From Shewanella oneidensis MR-1 (GTDB lineage: Bacteria > Pseudomonadota > Gammaproteobacteria > Enterobacterales > Shewanellaceae), in contig NC_004347.2 of assembly GCF_000146165.2 (NCBI RefSeq), forward strand, positions 4,077,029-4,141,028: a stretch of DNA of 64,000 bases, read 5' to 3'. Positions 40,829-50,011 of the stretch are shown one piece after another. The position numbers were made by a program, and so were the translations under genes. The notes below the pieces were generated by a model that was not told the DNA's origin, did not search any database, and saw only the letters and a program-made list of their open reading frames with translations. Position 1 is the stretch's first letter. Each line of letters starts with the position of its first letter.

Positions 40829-42625
40829 ATGAAACGAGGCAGTCTTACCTCAAAAATTCTGGGTTTAATGTTAGTACTGATTTTGCTTTCTAGCAGCCTA
40901 GCGATTTTCGCAATCATCAATTTGTCATACAGCTTAGGCGATGCGAAAGCCATCAACGCTTCGGGTTCACTGCGGATGCAAAGCTATCGGCTGATGTTTT
41001 ACGCCAATTCTGGTAGTGAAGCCGCCCAAGAAAAAATCACCGAGTTTGAAAACACGCTGCATTCTGAAGCACTACACCCCTCCAAGAGTTGGTTAAGCCC
41101 TAAAAAAATAGCCGCACAATATCAGCTTGTTATCGATAAATGGCTGGTGATGAAGTACTACATAGAGCAAGAGAACTCCCGCGACTACGCCGCCTCGCTC
41201 AAGGACTTTGTCGATACCATTGATTTATTGGTATTGGAAATGGAGCATCATGCCGCCTTTAAGTTGCGACTCCTCGCCGCGAGCCAAATTTTTGGGCTTG
41301 GGCTTATGCTCTCCATTGCCTTTTTAGCGGTACGCTTTACCAAACGTAAAGTGGTTGTGCCCTTGCAACAATTAATGGAGTCTGCCAATACGATTTCTAA
41401 GGGCAACTTTGAGATCGAAATGCCCGAAACCGAATACATAGAACTCACCGCACTGACCGATGCACTGCAAAAAACGGCGCGCGAACTGGCCACTCTGTAT
41501 GGCAACTTAGAATCCCAAGTGGCTGAAAAAACCTTGGCACTAACCCGAGCCAATAATGAGTTAGCATTTTTATACGACACCTTGTTAACACTCAATGCCA
41601 AGAAGTTGGACTATAAAGCACTCAAAGCAGCGTTAAATCAGCTAAAAGATTATGAGTCTATCGACTATTTAAGACTGATTATCCAGTATCCAGAGCAGGA
41701 ACTCGAAATGATTGAGGCCAATGGTGGCTGGCCAGAAAGCGCTGACAACAGCACGCGTTTTCCGCTGCAATTTGAACAGGCTAATTTAGGTTATTTAGAA
41801 CTTATCTCTGCGCAGGATATTAATACTCCACTGTTTAAAAACTTTGCCATCATGCTAACTCGTTCCATCGTGATCCATAACGCCACTGAGCAAAGACAAC
41901 AGTTAGCCCTAATGGAAGAGCGTGGCGTCATCGCAAGGGAATTACATGACTCGCTAGGGCAAGTACTTTCCTTCCTAAAAATTCAAATTAGCCTGCTGCG
42001 TAAGAACTTAGATCATAGTTGCCGCAGCCCTGCGGTAGAGGTGCAACTCACCGAAATCAATGAAGGAGTCAGCACCGCCTATGTACAGCTAAGGGAGTTG
42101 TTATCCACCTTTAGATTAACCATCAAGGAACCCAATCTGAAGAATGCGATGGAAGCAATGCTTGAGCAACTTAGGGCAAATACTGATATCAAGATCCATC
42201 TCGATTATAAACTCTCTCCTCAATGGCTTGAGGCAAAACAGCATATCCATATTTTGCAGATCACCCGTGAAGCAACCCTCAATGCCATCAAACATGCCAA
42301 TGCAAGTCATATCAATATCCGCTGTTACAAGGATGACAGGGGCATGGTCAATATCAGTGTGAGTGATAATGGCGTCGGCATTGGCCATATTAAAGAGCGG
42401 GATCAACACTTCGGTATCGGCATCATGCATGAGCGTGCCAGCAAATTAGACGGTGAGGTTGTATTTAGTAGCAATGATACGCACACTAATAGCACTGCCA
42501 CGACTGAACAACGTCATCAAGAAAATCCAGACTCGCCCCTTGAGTCCCACAACACATCAAATTTGTCACAGGGAACCATAGTCACTTTAATCTTCCCTTC
42601 CCAACAGGAGCCTACACATGGGTAA
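40829..42625 (+). CDS. narQ: nitrate/nitrite sensor kinase NarQ
   Basis: 598-residue membrane kinase. TM1 (IL GLMLVLILLSSSLAIFAIINL region, about 10-32), the periplasmic P-box INASGSLRMQSYRL that binds nitrate, TM2 (about 150-168), HAMP, a coiled signalling helix, a GAF-like cysteine-poor module, then the HisKA_3 histidine in ARELHDSLGQVLS and an HATPase domain (NAIKHA, SDNGVGIG). The C-terminus has a Thr/Ser/His-rich low-complexity insert before the last strand (about 555-585). Overlaps narP by 8 bases. Confidence 0.94.
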   Translation: MKRGSLTSKILGLMLVLILLSSSLAIFAIINLSYSLGDAKAINASGSLRMQSYRLMFYANSGSEAAQEKITEFENTLHSEALHPSKSWLSPKKIAAQYQLVIDKWLVMKYYIEQENSRDYAASLKDFVDTIDLLVLEMEHHAAFKLRLLAASQIFGLGLMLSIAFLAVRFTKRKVVVPLQQLMESANTISKGNFEIEMPETEYIELTALTDALQKTARELATLYGNLESQVAEKTLALTRANNELAFLYDTLLTLNAKKLDYKALKAALNQLKDYESIDYLRLIIQYPEQELEMIEANGGWPESADNSTRFPLQFEQANLGYLELISAQDINTPLFKNFAIMLTRSIVIHNATEQRQQLALMEERGVIARELHDSLGQVLSFLKIQISLLRKNLDHSCRSPAVEVQLTEINEGVSTAYVQLRELLSTFRLTIKEPNLKNAMEAMLEQLRANTDIKIHLDYKLSPQWLEAKQHIHILQITREATLNAIKHANASHINIRCYKDDRGMVNISVSDNGVGIGHIKERDQHFGIGIMHERASKLDGEVVFSSNDTHTNSTATTEQRHQENPDSPLESHNTSNLSQGTIVTLIFPSQQEPTHG

Positions 42626-43247
42626 ACCTTATTCAGTTCTTGTGGTGGACGACCACCCACTCCTTCGTAAAGGCATTTGCCAACTAATCACCTCCGACCC
42701 CGACTTTAGTCTCTTCGGTGAAGTAGGCAGCGGTTTAGATGCCTTAAGCAGCGTTGCAACAGATGAACCAGACATCGTCTTACTCGATTTGAATATGAAG
42801 GGAATGACGGGCCTAGATACCCTCAATGCCATGCGCCAAGAAGGCGTGACTTCACGAATTGTCATCCTTACAGTTTCGGATGCAAAACAAGATGTTATTC
42901 GCCTTTTACGTGCTGGGGCGGACGGTTATTTACTTAAAGATACTGAACCAGACCTCCTCCTTGATAAACTTAAAAATACCATGTCAGGCCACAGGGTGAT
43001 CAGTGAAGAAGTTGCAGAATACCTCTATGAACTTAAAAATGCCGCCGATGAGCAAGAATGGGTTTCAAGCTTGACACCAAGGGAGTTGCAAATCCTGCAA
43101 CAACTGGCGGAAGGCTTAAGCAATAGAATGATTTCAGAACACTTACACATCAGTGAAGGTACAGTGAAAGTGCATGTGAAAAATCTGCTGCGTAAGGCCA
43201 ATGCCAAATCGAGAACCGAGATGGCGGTAAGGTATCTAAACAATTAA
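42618..43247 (+). CDS. narP: nitrate/nitrite response regulator NarP
   Basis: 209-residue NarL/FixJ-type regulator. Receiver domain with phospho-acceptor Asp in IVLLDLNMKGMTG (about 57), acidic pair VDDHPLL near the N-terminus, and a LuxR-type HTH LTPRELQILQQLAEGLSNRMISEHLHISEGTVKVHVKN at the C-terminus. Translationally coupled to narQ. It probably controls nrfA, whose promoter has a 7-2-7 heptamer pair. Confidence 0.95.
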   Translation: MGKPYSVLVVDDHPLLRKGICQLITSDPDFSLFGEVGSGLDALSSVATDEPDIVLLDLNMKGMTGLDTLNAMRQEGVTSRIVILTVSDAKQDVIRLLRAGADGYLLKDTEPDLLLDKLKNTMSGHRVISEEVAEYLYELKNAADEQEWVSSLTPRELQILQQLAEGLSNRMISEHLHISEGTVKVHVKNLLRKANAKSRTEMAVRYLNN

Positions 43248-43281
43248 TGCTTAATACGTTAACGATTTAACAGTTAAAAAT

Positions 43282-43311
43282 AATAAAGGCAATCAATGGA
43301 TTGCCTTTATT
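43282..43311. terminator. bidirectional terminator narP/yacL
   Basis: AATAAAGGCAATC/GATTGCCTTTATT stem with short loop between convergent genes. Confidence 0.8.
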
Positions 43312-43336
43312 ATATCTCGATCTTAACGGCGAGATG

Positions 43337-43711
43337 CTATAGCCCTTTTTGCACAAATTTATACCAACTGAGTAGGGCTTCTTCTAAATCTTCCAGCCCA
43401 CAATAGGCTTCAGATTCGGCATCATAAAGTGACATAGCCTCTTCGAGTTCATAATCCTGCTCAAATCCCAACGCATTGGCGTAAATTCGCGCCTGCTCTT
43501 CATCCAGATCTAAGGAAAAATCTTTACCGATCAAACGCCAAGAATCACGCTTACCCGATTGAATTTCTTTGATAATATCGAGCACTTGCTGAATTTTGGC
43601 TAACTCTGGCCCTAACTCTTCTGAAAACCATTGACCCAGCACTTCATGGTCCATACTAAAGCTGGCTAAAAACGTGCCTGTCAAACTGTTACGCCGAAAT
43701 TCATATTCCAT
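43337..43711 (-). CDS. yacL: UPF0231 family protein YacL
   Basis: 124-residue acidic soluble protein matching the YacL/UPF0231 family over its whole length (MEYEFRRNSLTGTFLASFSMDHEVLG at the start; AYCGLEDLEEALLSWYKFV at the end). No catalytic motif and no known biochemical role. It lies between narP and zntB, divergent from the latter. Confidence 0.88.
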   Translation of the reverse strand: MEYEFRRNSLTGTFLASFSMDHEVLGQWFSEELGPELAKIQQVLDIIKEIQSGKRDSWRLIGKDFSLDLDEEQARIYANALGFEQDYELEEAMSLYDAESEAYCGLEDLEEALLSWYKFVQKGL

Positions 43712-43890
43712 TTTTTCTTCTCAATACATGACAACTGAACCTAATTTTAATGCATTTCATCATAACTTGCTTGACCAGCTGCTTAGCCCAATCACAGGAT
43801 CAATTGTTAGAATTAAGGGCTATCAGACTTCATTTGCACAACGAAATCAGTTAGCTTGAACCCACAATTTAGCAAGAGATGGAATGCGAT

Positions 43891-44856
43891 ATGCACGATG
43901 GATTTATTTACAGCCTAGTCCTAAGTGGCGAACAGGCAGGCTCAACCTTAAGTCCTGAACAACTTGACAACTGGGACCCTAAAGATGGGCTGGTTTGGAT
44001 ACACCTGCGTTATCGCCACAAAAAAGCCCGCCATTGGGTATTACACTGCGGTCTCAACAAAGTCGAATCTGATGCACTACTCGCCGAAGATACCCGCCCT
44101 CGAACCGTGCTGGCTGGTGAAGGGGTACTGCTCGCCCTGCGCGGCGTTAACTTAAACCCAGATTCGGCCCCTGAAGACATGGTGGCCGTTCGTATTTATG
44201 CTGATAACCAGCGCATAATATCTACCTGCGAGCGCGAGCTTCAGTCAGTTAAGGATGTCGCGGGTTCGATTATGGCAGGAACAGGCCCCACTACCACTGG
44301 CGACTTTATCGTTGCCATTTGTGAAAGGCTCACCATACGAAAAGTGGATTTTATCGATACGCTTGAGGAACAGCTTTTAGAATTAGAAGAACAAGTTGTC
44401 TCTGGCAATGTTAAAGATTTACGCACAGATATCGCCGAGCTGCGTCGGCAAACCGTAGCGCTGCGCCGCTATTTAGGCCCCCAGAAAGAAGCTTTCGCTA
44501 AGATGCTATCGGAGCAATTTGTGCTCTTTAACGAGCCCGAAAAACTCAAAATGCGTGAAACAACCAACAATCTTATCCGTACTATTGAAGACTTAGACGC
44601 ACTACGCGACAGGGCCAATGTGACTCAAGAAGAATTACTCAGTCAACAATCAGAGCAGTTAAATAAACGGTTGTATTTTTTGTCATTAGTATCGGTAATC
44701 TTTCTTCCATTGGGCTTTTTAACTGGATTACTTGGGGTAAACATTGGCGGTATTCCTGGCGCGGATAACAATTTTGCCTTTACCAGCTTTTGCATCATTT
44801 TAGTCTCGCTTGTTGCCCTACAAATGGTCATTCTCTATCGATTTAAGTGGCTATAA
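43891..44856 (+). CDS. zntB: zinc transporter ZntB (CorA family)
   Basis: About 321-residue CorA-superfamily channel. A long cytoplasmic funnel domain (1-255) with the long stalk helix is followed by two C-terminal transmembrane helices. The pore-loop GxN motif reads GVNIGGIPG, the ZntB variant of the CorA GMN. In E. coli and Salmonella ZntB moves zinc. I prefer the ATG at MHDGFIYSL, with GGAA upstream; the frame is open to 43879. Confidence 0.92.
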   Translation: MHDGFIYSLVLSGEQAGSTLSPEQLDNWDPKDGLVWIHLRYRHKKARHWVLHCGLNKVESDALLAEDTRPRTVLAGEGVLLALRGVNLNPDSAPEDMVAVRIYADNQRIISTCERELQSVKDVAGSIMAGTGPTTTGDFIVAICERLTIRKVDFIDTLEEQLLELEEQVVSGNVKDLRTDIAELRRQTVALRRYLGPQKEAFAKMLSEQFVLFNEPEKLKMRETTNNLIRTIEDLDALRDRANVTQEELLSQQSEQLNKRLYFLSLVSVIFLPLGFLTGLLGVNIGGIPGADNNFAFTSFCIILVSLVALQMVILYRFKWL

Positions 44857-44878
44857 CAAGTAGCTGAAAATGTAAGAC

Positions 44879-44906
44879 AAACGCCAATGCTATTGGATTG
44901 GCGTTT
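44879..44906. terminator. bidirectional terminator zntB / deacylase gene
   Basis: AAACGCCAAT/ATTGGCGTTT 10-bp stem with an 8-base loop and a T run, between convergent genes. Confidence 0.8.
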
Positions 44907-44924
44907 TGTTTGGGGATCTCGCGT

Positions 44925-46040
44925 TTAATGCGGCAACTCAAACAGATTGGTCATCACCTTATATAACTCAGTACCTTGATGTACAGACGCCGAGGCAAAG
45001 TGCAAAATAGGTACACAGTCCTGTGGCAAGCTTAGCGCCGTCAGTTCCTGTTCACTGCCATATAAATCAAGCCGCAGCAGGTTCACTAACGTCTCACCCG
45101 CCGCAAGCGGTTCGCCGACAGGAGCCACATACTCAACCAAGCCAGCCATCGGCGCATGATACTTTTTATAGTCCTTAAGATAACAGCCAAAACGCCGCAT
45201 CTTAGCGGGTTCCACTTGCTCGGCGATCACTCCACGATGGCTTAAATAGGCCAAAATCCCCTTAGCATCGACGAGTGCATCCTCAAGGCAAATACGTTCT
45301 TGGCTCGCAAGTTCTAAGGTGAATGCTGAAACGGCAATCTCGAGATCCCGCCCCATCACTTTAGCCACTTCACTCAATTGCCACCAAGGACAAAATGCCG
45401 CCTCATCCATCGCACCACCAAAACTATTGGGGATCACTAAGGTGTAAGGAATCGCAAAAAACTGCGCCGAAGCAATATCATATTCAGGGCAATACAAATG
45501 CTTACAGGATTTCGGGCCGGTATGGAGATCTAATACAATATCCGCTTCATGGGCCATGGCCTGCAGGTTAACCGCCAGTCTATGACCCGTGGTCACCCCC
45601 CAATCGTTGCGTAATCGCCGCTGGCAAGCTTCAACCAAGGTGCTGCGATAAGCTTGAATAAGCTCGCTATCACTTAGCTCAGCATGTTCCTTATACCAAG
45701 TTGGCAAATCTATCGCGTGATTCAAATACTCTCGGTTCCAGTTTACGCCAGTTATCGGATCAAAACGCCCAAGTGTAAACTCACCGCTTTTTTGATTAAT
45801 CCCCAGCGGATTAGCTAACGGCACCAAGGTAATCTCACCTAAGATATCGCAGCGTTCGAGCTGCTTCATCAATTGATAAATCACCGCATTACCTTGCACT
45901 TCAGCGCCATGGACATTGGCTTGAATATAGACTTTCGGGCCAGAATGCTTACCGCTTGGCTTGAAATGATAAATCGGCAACGTCAGCGCCTGCCCTGCGG
46001 CAAGCTCCCCAATTTGCAGAGACGATGTTGTCGGCAACAT
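44925..46040 (-). CDS. succinylglutamate desuccinylase/aspartoacylase family protein
   Basis: About 371-residue zinc-dependent deacylase/carboxypeptidase-like protein (AstE/ASPA family). Zinc ligands fit H and E in NVHGAEVQGN (about 45-54) and the later H in VLDLHTGPKS (about 169); the RFDP and GVNWNRE segments are also family-like. The lysC stop overlaps its ribosome-binding region and the ATG lies one base after it (TAATATG), so it is co-transcribed with lysC. Substrate unknown; the operon context suggests amino-acid metabolism. Confidence 0.85.
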   Translation of the reverse strand: MLPTTSSLQIGELAAGQALTLPIYHFKPSGKHSGPKVYIQANVHGAEVQGNAVIYQLMKQLERCDILGEITLVPLANPLGINQKSGEFTLGRFDPITGVNWNREYLNHAIDLPTWYKEHAELSDSELIQAYRSTLVEACQRRLRNDWGVTTGHRLAVNLQAMAHEADIVLDLHTGPKSCKHLYCPEYDIASAQFFAIPYTLVIPNSFGGAMDEAAFCPWWQLSEVAKVMGRDLEIAVSAFTLELASQERICLEDALVDAKGILAYLSHRGVIAEQVEPAKMRRFGCYLKDYKKYHAPMAGLVEYVAPVGEPLAAGETLVNLLRLDLYGSEQELTALSLPQDCVPILHFASASVHQGTELYKVMTNLFELPH

Positions 46041-46041
46041 A

Positions 46042-47397
46042 TTAAGCGCCTTCAAACAGATTTTCGTGCAACGCTTTAACCACCTGCGCCGCTTCAGATT
46101 CGGCCACTAACACACACAAGTTATGCGGGCTCGCACCCTGGCAGATCATGCGCACATTATGGGGTTCCAGCACTTCAAACACGCGGCGGCAAATACCGGC
46201 TGTGGTGGCTATGCGATTACCGATAATCGCAACTAGGGCTAAACCATCCTCCACGCGCACACGGCAGTGTTGTGATAACTCTTGCAGCAACGCTTCACTT
46301 AACAGACCTTGGCCACTGGAGTCGGAGCCAGTTTTATCAAGCGTGAGTGATACGTTAACTTCAGAGGTGGTAATTAAATCCACACTGATCTTATGTCTTG
46401 CTAAGGTCGCAAAGGTCTCGGCCAAAAAGCCCTGCGCATGTAGCATTTGTAGGCTGTGTAAATTCAGCAGGGTTTGATCACGGCGCAGCGCCACAGCACG
46501 AAACACAGGCGCATCTTCAACCTGGTGGCGGATCCAAGTCCCGCCTTTTTCTGGCTCCTTGCTTGAACCCACAAACACTTGAATTTGTTGACGCACAGCT
46601 GGAAGAATCGTCGCAGGATGCAGCACTTTGGCACCAAAGGTTGCCATTTCAGCAGCTTCGTTAAAGCTGATTTCGGCAATAGGATGGGCATTTGGTGCAA
46701 GCCGTGGATCAGTCGTATAAATCCCCGCCACATCGGTCCAAATCTCAACCGCAGAGGCTGTTAAGGCTTCAGCTAACAATGCCGCGGAATAGTCGCTACC
46801 ACCGCGGCCAAGCGTAGTGGTTTGCCCCGCCTCATCTGCACCAATAAAACCTTGAGTTACAATCACTTGTTCAGACAACAGCGGCAATAAGTGTTCACGG
46901 GATAACAAGGCAATCTGTTCAACTTGTGGCTCGGCACGGCCAAAATGGCTGTCGGTACGCAGTACTCGGCGCACATCGAATGCGCTCGAGTTCGCGCCTT
47001 TTTCCCGTAACACTGCCGCAAATAATGCTGATGAACATTGTTCACCAAGGGACAATAACTCATCCATAGTCGCCTTGCTGCGTGCTGAGACTAAGGCTTC
47101 GCTCAGGACCGCCATGCGGCTGAGCAGCTTATCTAACGCGGCCGCAACATCATTGGGGCGACCGAGTTTATCTAAGATAGCGTATTGAATTTGCGCAATT
47201 TGTTTTAATCGTTGCAAACGACCATCGTCGTTAATCGACTCTTGAGTGAGTTCAACCAAAAGATTGGTCACGCCACTTGAGGCGCTAACCACCACTAAAC
47301 GGCAATCGGGATTACCCAGCACAATCTCGGCACAGCGATTCATTGCGCCGTAGTCGGCAACTGAGGTTCCACCAAATTTAGCGACAACAAGAGACAT
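46042..47397 (-). CDS. lysC: lysine-sensitive aspartate kinase (aspartokinase III)
   Basis: 451-residue monofunctional aspartokinase phosphorylating aspartate at the head of the lysine/threonine/methionine/DAP pathway. Catalytic motifs VAKFGGTSVADYGAM at the N-terminus and GFIGADEAGQTTTLGRGGSDYSAAL (about 190-214); the C-terminal half has two ACT domains for lysine feedback. The start is the ATG behind GGAGGTGCGCTA at 47398-47409; an upstream in-frame start at 47433 is less likely. A lysine riboswitch precedes it. Confidence 0.96.
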   Translation of the reverse strand: MSLVVAKFGGTSVADYGAMNRCAEIVLGNPDCRLVVVSASSGVTNLLVELTQESINDDGRLQRLKQIAQIQYAILDKLGRPNDVAAALDKLLSRMAVLSEALVSARSKATMDELLSLGEQCSSALFAAVLREKGANSSAFDVRRVLRTDSHFGRAEPQVEQIALLSREHLLPLLSEQVIVTQGFIGADEAGQTTTLGRGGSDYSAALLAEALTASAVEIWTDVAGIYTTDPRLAPNAHPIAEISFNEAAEMATFGAKVLHPATILPAVRQQIQVFVGSSKEPEKGGTWIRHQVEDAPVFRAVALRRDQTLLNLHSLQMLHAQGFLAETFATLARHKISVDLITTSEVNVSLTLDKTGSDSSGQGLLSEALLQELSQHCRVRVEDGLALVAIIGNRIATTAGICRRVFEVLEPHNVRMICQGASPHNLCVLVAESEAAQVVKALHENLFEGA

Positions 47398-47554
47398 TAG
47401 CGCACCTCCGCAAAAGCAAGAGATACGATACAAACTTCAATAACAGATTGATTAACTAACATGATTACGCTCCGAACTAACTTCGTTCGAAGAGCCTGGT
47501 GCTCAATGATACGCACCCCAAAAGAAGGGAAACAGCAATCGTCACCAGAAGCTC

Positions 47555-47710
47555 TCCACCAATTACAGGTGACAATCGTTAGGATTCAGCCTAAGCGACC
47601 GACATAAACATGCAGCAACCACATCTATGCCTCGGCGCTAATCTCCCTCATCAATCATCGCTGGAGTTTGTGCTCCTCTGATTGACTACCTAGTTAACGC
47701 TCCTCTTCTG
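47555..47710 (-). promoter_or_regulatory. lysine riboswitch (L box) upstream of lysC
   Basis: Read on the minus strand the leader has the L-box core in order: AGAGGAGCG, then CAGAGGAGCACAAACTCC, TGAGGGAGATTAGCGCCGAGG, GTCGGTCGCTTAGGCTGAATCCTAACGATTGTCACC in pieces (47710 down to about 47562). It is followed by a GTCACC/GGTGAC hairpin that could be the expression platform. Without a strong poly-U terminator, control may be at translation initiation as well as termination. Confidence 0.88.
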
Positions 47711-47965
47711 TTCCTTTCCGCCGGAAAGGGACGAAAAAAGTAGCAATAAACCCCTAATGAAGTCAATGCTAATTTCACACCTGATAAACAAATTCAATAA
47801 ACGCTTTTAAAAACAATGGGGATTTATGGACCAAAGCAAAAAGAAACGAGAAAACAGTATAGGCTTGATGTGGAATTCAATGGATTTAAAAAAACACTCA
47901 CCAAGCCTTGCTGTGAGAGAGCAAAGCCTAGTCAGAAAAAATAGCTAAAAAAGAGTAAGCTGTAG
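47711..47965. other. intergenic region, lysC promoter side
   Basis: About 255 bases between the lysine riboswitch and the DUF3293 gene. It includes an inverted repeat TTTCCGCC/GGCGGAAA near 47714-47731 and otherwise AT-rich sequence; no gene is supported. Confidence 0.4.
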
Positions 47966-48400
47966 TTAGGTGACCAAGTCTGGCAGCTCATAAACTAAGC
48001 GGACATAATCGTTAAATCGGCCTAAACACACTTCGTTATATCCGGCTAAAGTGCAAGGCACTAAACTCACCTCACCCCTTTCCACCATGTAGATGGCATA
48101 TTGATTAAACTTTTTCCCTAATTGTAATGCCATGCTTCTGTCGATAAACACGGCCCAACTCTTCTCCATATGGGATAAATCAGGCGATGCACCGATAAGT
48201 GCGCGATAGGGACTGCCTAATAATTCAATTTCACGAAGTAATTGACGGTCGAGTAAACGGTTTTGGCTGGAACTAAGGAGGGTTGAAGCGGGGTTATGGG
48301 CGGTAATTACAGCAAAAGAAAAATTACAGGATAATGCTTGAGTAAGCAAAAACAACGGCGTTTGATAATGCTGCCACAAATCTTGAGTCATGTTGTCCAT
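47966..48400 (-). CDS. DUF3293 family protein
   Basis: About 144-residue soluble protein of the DUF3293 family: FAVITAHNPASTLLSSSQNRLLDRQLLREI and GASPDLSHMEKSWAVFID are the recognisable blocks. Function unknown. The start lies at one of two nearby ATGs (48400 or 48391); the frame is open to 48451. Confidence 0.8.
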   Translation of the reverse strand: MDNMTQDLWQHYQTPLFLLTQALSCNFSFAVITAHNPASTLLSSSQNRLLDRQLLREIELLGSPYRALIGASPDLSHMEKSWAVFIDRSMALQLGKKFNQYAIYMVERGEVSLVPCTLAGYNEVCLGRFNDYVRLVYELPDLVT

Positions 48401-48451
48401 CGGTAGTCTAGTCGAAAAATGAACCCGACTTAGTTTAGCAGAGCGTCTCAA

Positions 48452-48982
48452 AAATCCAAAGAGGCGTGAACTCGCTCACAAGAATTAGAAATACATTAGT
48501 TATACTAATCAATGACTAAAGTAAATATCATGGTAAATTAACGCCTAATCCAGAAATTTGTTAACATTTCATTTGTTAACAAATGCCTAAAACGAGTACA
48601 ATGTCGTCATTGGCCAGTTAAGCAGATAACATTAAGTTTGCTTAATCTTGACAAGGGTTTGTTAGATTCCTCTGCGAAATCACCTTATGCTGGCCGGACA
48701 TCTTTTAAAATGTGTTCTACATTTGATTTATCATTTAAACATTTTAAAAAAAACAATAGTTAAGGAACTATTCTTAACTATTGCTTATCGAAGTTGATAC
48801 TGGTTACGTTTTATCGTATTACACTTTAAACGTTCACTTATATACATCCTGACGTGTAGCCGTAAAGATCTTCCCTTTGAAGCACAGAGCAGTGAGTGGA
48901 AGTATCAACAATTTATGAATATAAGAATCCGATGTAAGTGATTCTTATGGTTAGAATATTGGTTAAAATTTAGGTACTTAAT
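48452..48982. promoter_or_regulatory. long arcA upstream region
   Basis: About 530 AT-rich bases between DUF3293 and arcA. It contains a perfect 11-bp inverted repeat (48754-48783) and no ORF, suggesting a long leader or several promoters for arcA. Confidence 0.5.
48754..48783. repeat. perfect inverted repeat upstream of arcA
   Basis: CAATAGTTAAG (48754-48764) and CTTAACTATTG (48773-48783), 11 bp with an 8-base spacer, preceded by an A-tract. It may be a leader hairpin, an attenuator or an operator. Confidence 0.5.
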
Positions 48983-49699
48983 ATGCAAAATCCGCACATT
49001 CTGATCGTTGAAGATGAAGCCGTTACCCGTAACACGCTAAGAAGTATTTTCGAGGCAGAAGGGTATGTGGTAACTGAGGCCAATGATGGCGCAGAAATGC
49101 ATAAGGCTATGCAGGAAAACAAAATTAACCTCGTGGTTATGGACATTAACCTACCAGGTAAAAACGGTCTGTTGTTGGCACGTGAATTACGTGAAATCAA
49201 CAACATCGGTCTGATATTCCTTACAGGCCGTGACAACGAAGTCGACAAAATCCTTGGACTTGAAATTGGCGCGGACGATTATATTACCAAGCCGTTCAAC
49301 CCGCGTGAATTGACGATTCGTGCTCGTAATCTTCTGACTCGTGTGAATAGCGCTGGTAACGAAGTCGAAGAAAAGAGTTCTGTCGAATACTATCGTTTCA
49401 ACGATTGGAGCTTAGAGATCAACAGCCGTTCTCTCGTAAGCCCACAGGGTGAATCTTACAAACTGCCACGTAGCGAATTCCGCGCTATGCTGCACTTTGT
49501 TGAAAACCCAGGCAAAATCTTAACTCGTGCCGATCTACTGATGAAGATGACTGGCCGGGAGTTAAAGCCACACGACCGTACTGTTGACGTGACTATCCGT
49601 CGTATCCGTAAGCACTTTGAAAGCTTGCCAGATACGCCAGAAATCATCGCCACCATTCACGGTGAAGGCTACCGTTTCTGCGGTAACTTAGAAGACTAA
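48983..49699 (+). CDS. arcA: aerobic respiration control response regulator ArcA
   Basis: 238-residue OmpR/PhoB-type regulator. Receiver domain starts [15 protein letters not shown], with the phospho-acceptor Asp in [13 protein letters not shown] (about 54); the winged-helix output domain ends [14 protein letters not shown] and HGEGYRF. In Shewanella ArcA works with a split ArcS/HptA phosphorelay rather than ArcB; neither is in this window. It is followed by its own terminator. Confidence 0.96.
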   Translation: MQNPHILIVEDEAVTRNTLRSIFEAEGYVVTEANDGAEMHKAMQENKINLVVMDINLPGKNGLLLARELREINNIGLIFLTGRDNEVDKILGLEIGADDYITKPFNPRELTIRARNLLTRVNSAGNEVEEKSSVEYYRFNDWSLEINSRSLVSPQGESYKLPRSEFRAMLHFVENPGKILTRADLLMKMTGRELKPHDRTVDVTIRRIRKHFESLPDTPEIIATIHGEGYRFCGNLED

Positions 49700-49724
49700 T
49701 CTTCAGTTTACCGTTTTAACACCT

Positions 49725-49759
49725 ATAAAAAACCAGATCTTAGGATCTGGTTTTTTTAT
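49725..49759 (+). terminator. arcA terminator
   Basis: A-tract, AACCAGATC/GATCTGGTT stem and a long T-tract just after arcA. Confidence 0.88.
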
Positions 49760-50011
49760 CTCTGCAAAATAGGTTTTAGCAGTACGAAATAAAGCAAACT
49801 TGAGACCCAAATAACAACTCAGTGAACTTGAATATTGAGCGCCAGATAAATATCGAGTGTGTTGTGATTAAACTAAGCAGCGTACTGTTAAATAAGTAGG
49901 CTTAACTCAGAATCATACAAAATAAAAAAGAGTGAGAACGTTGCCCCACTCTTTTAAAAACATCACTCTTTATAAATGCCAGTCTGATATAAATGCCAAC
50001 CTAACGCTGAG

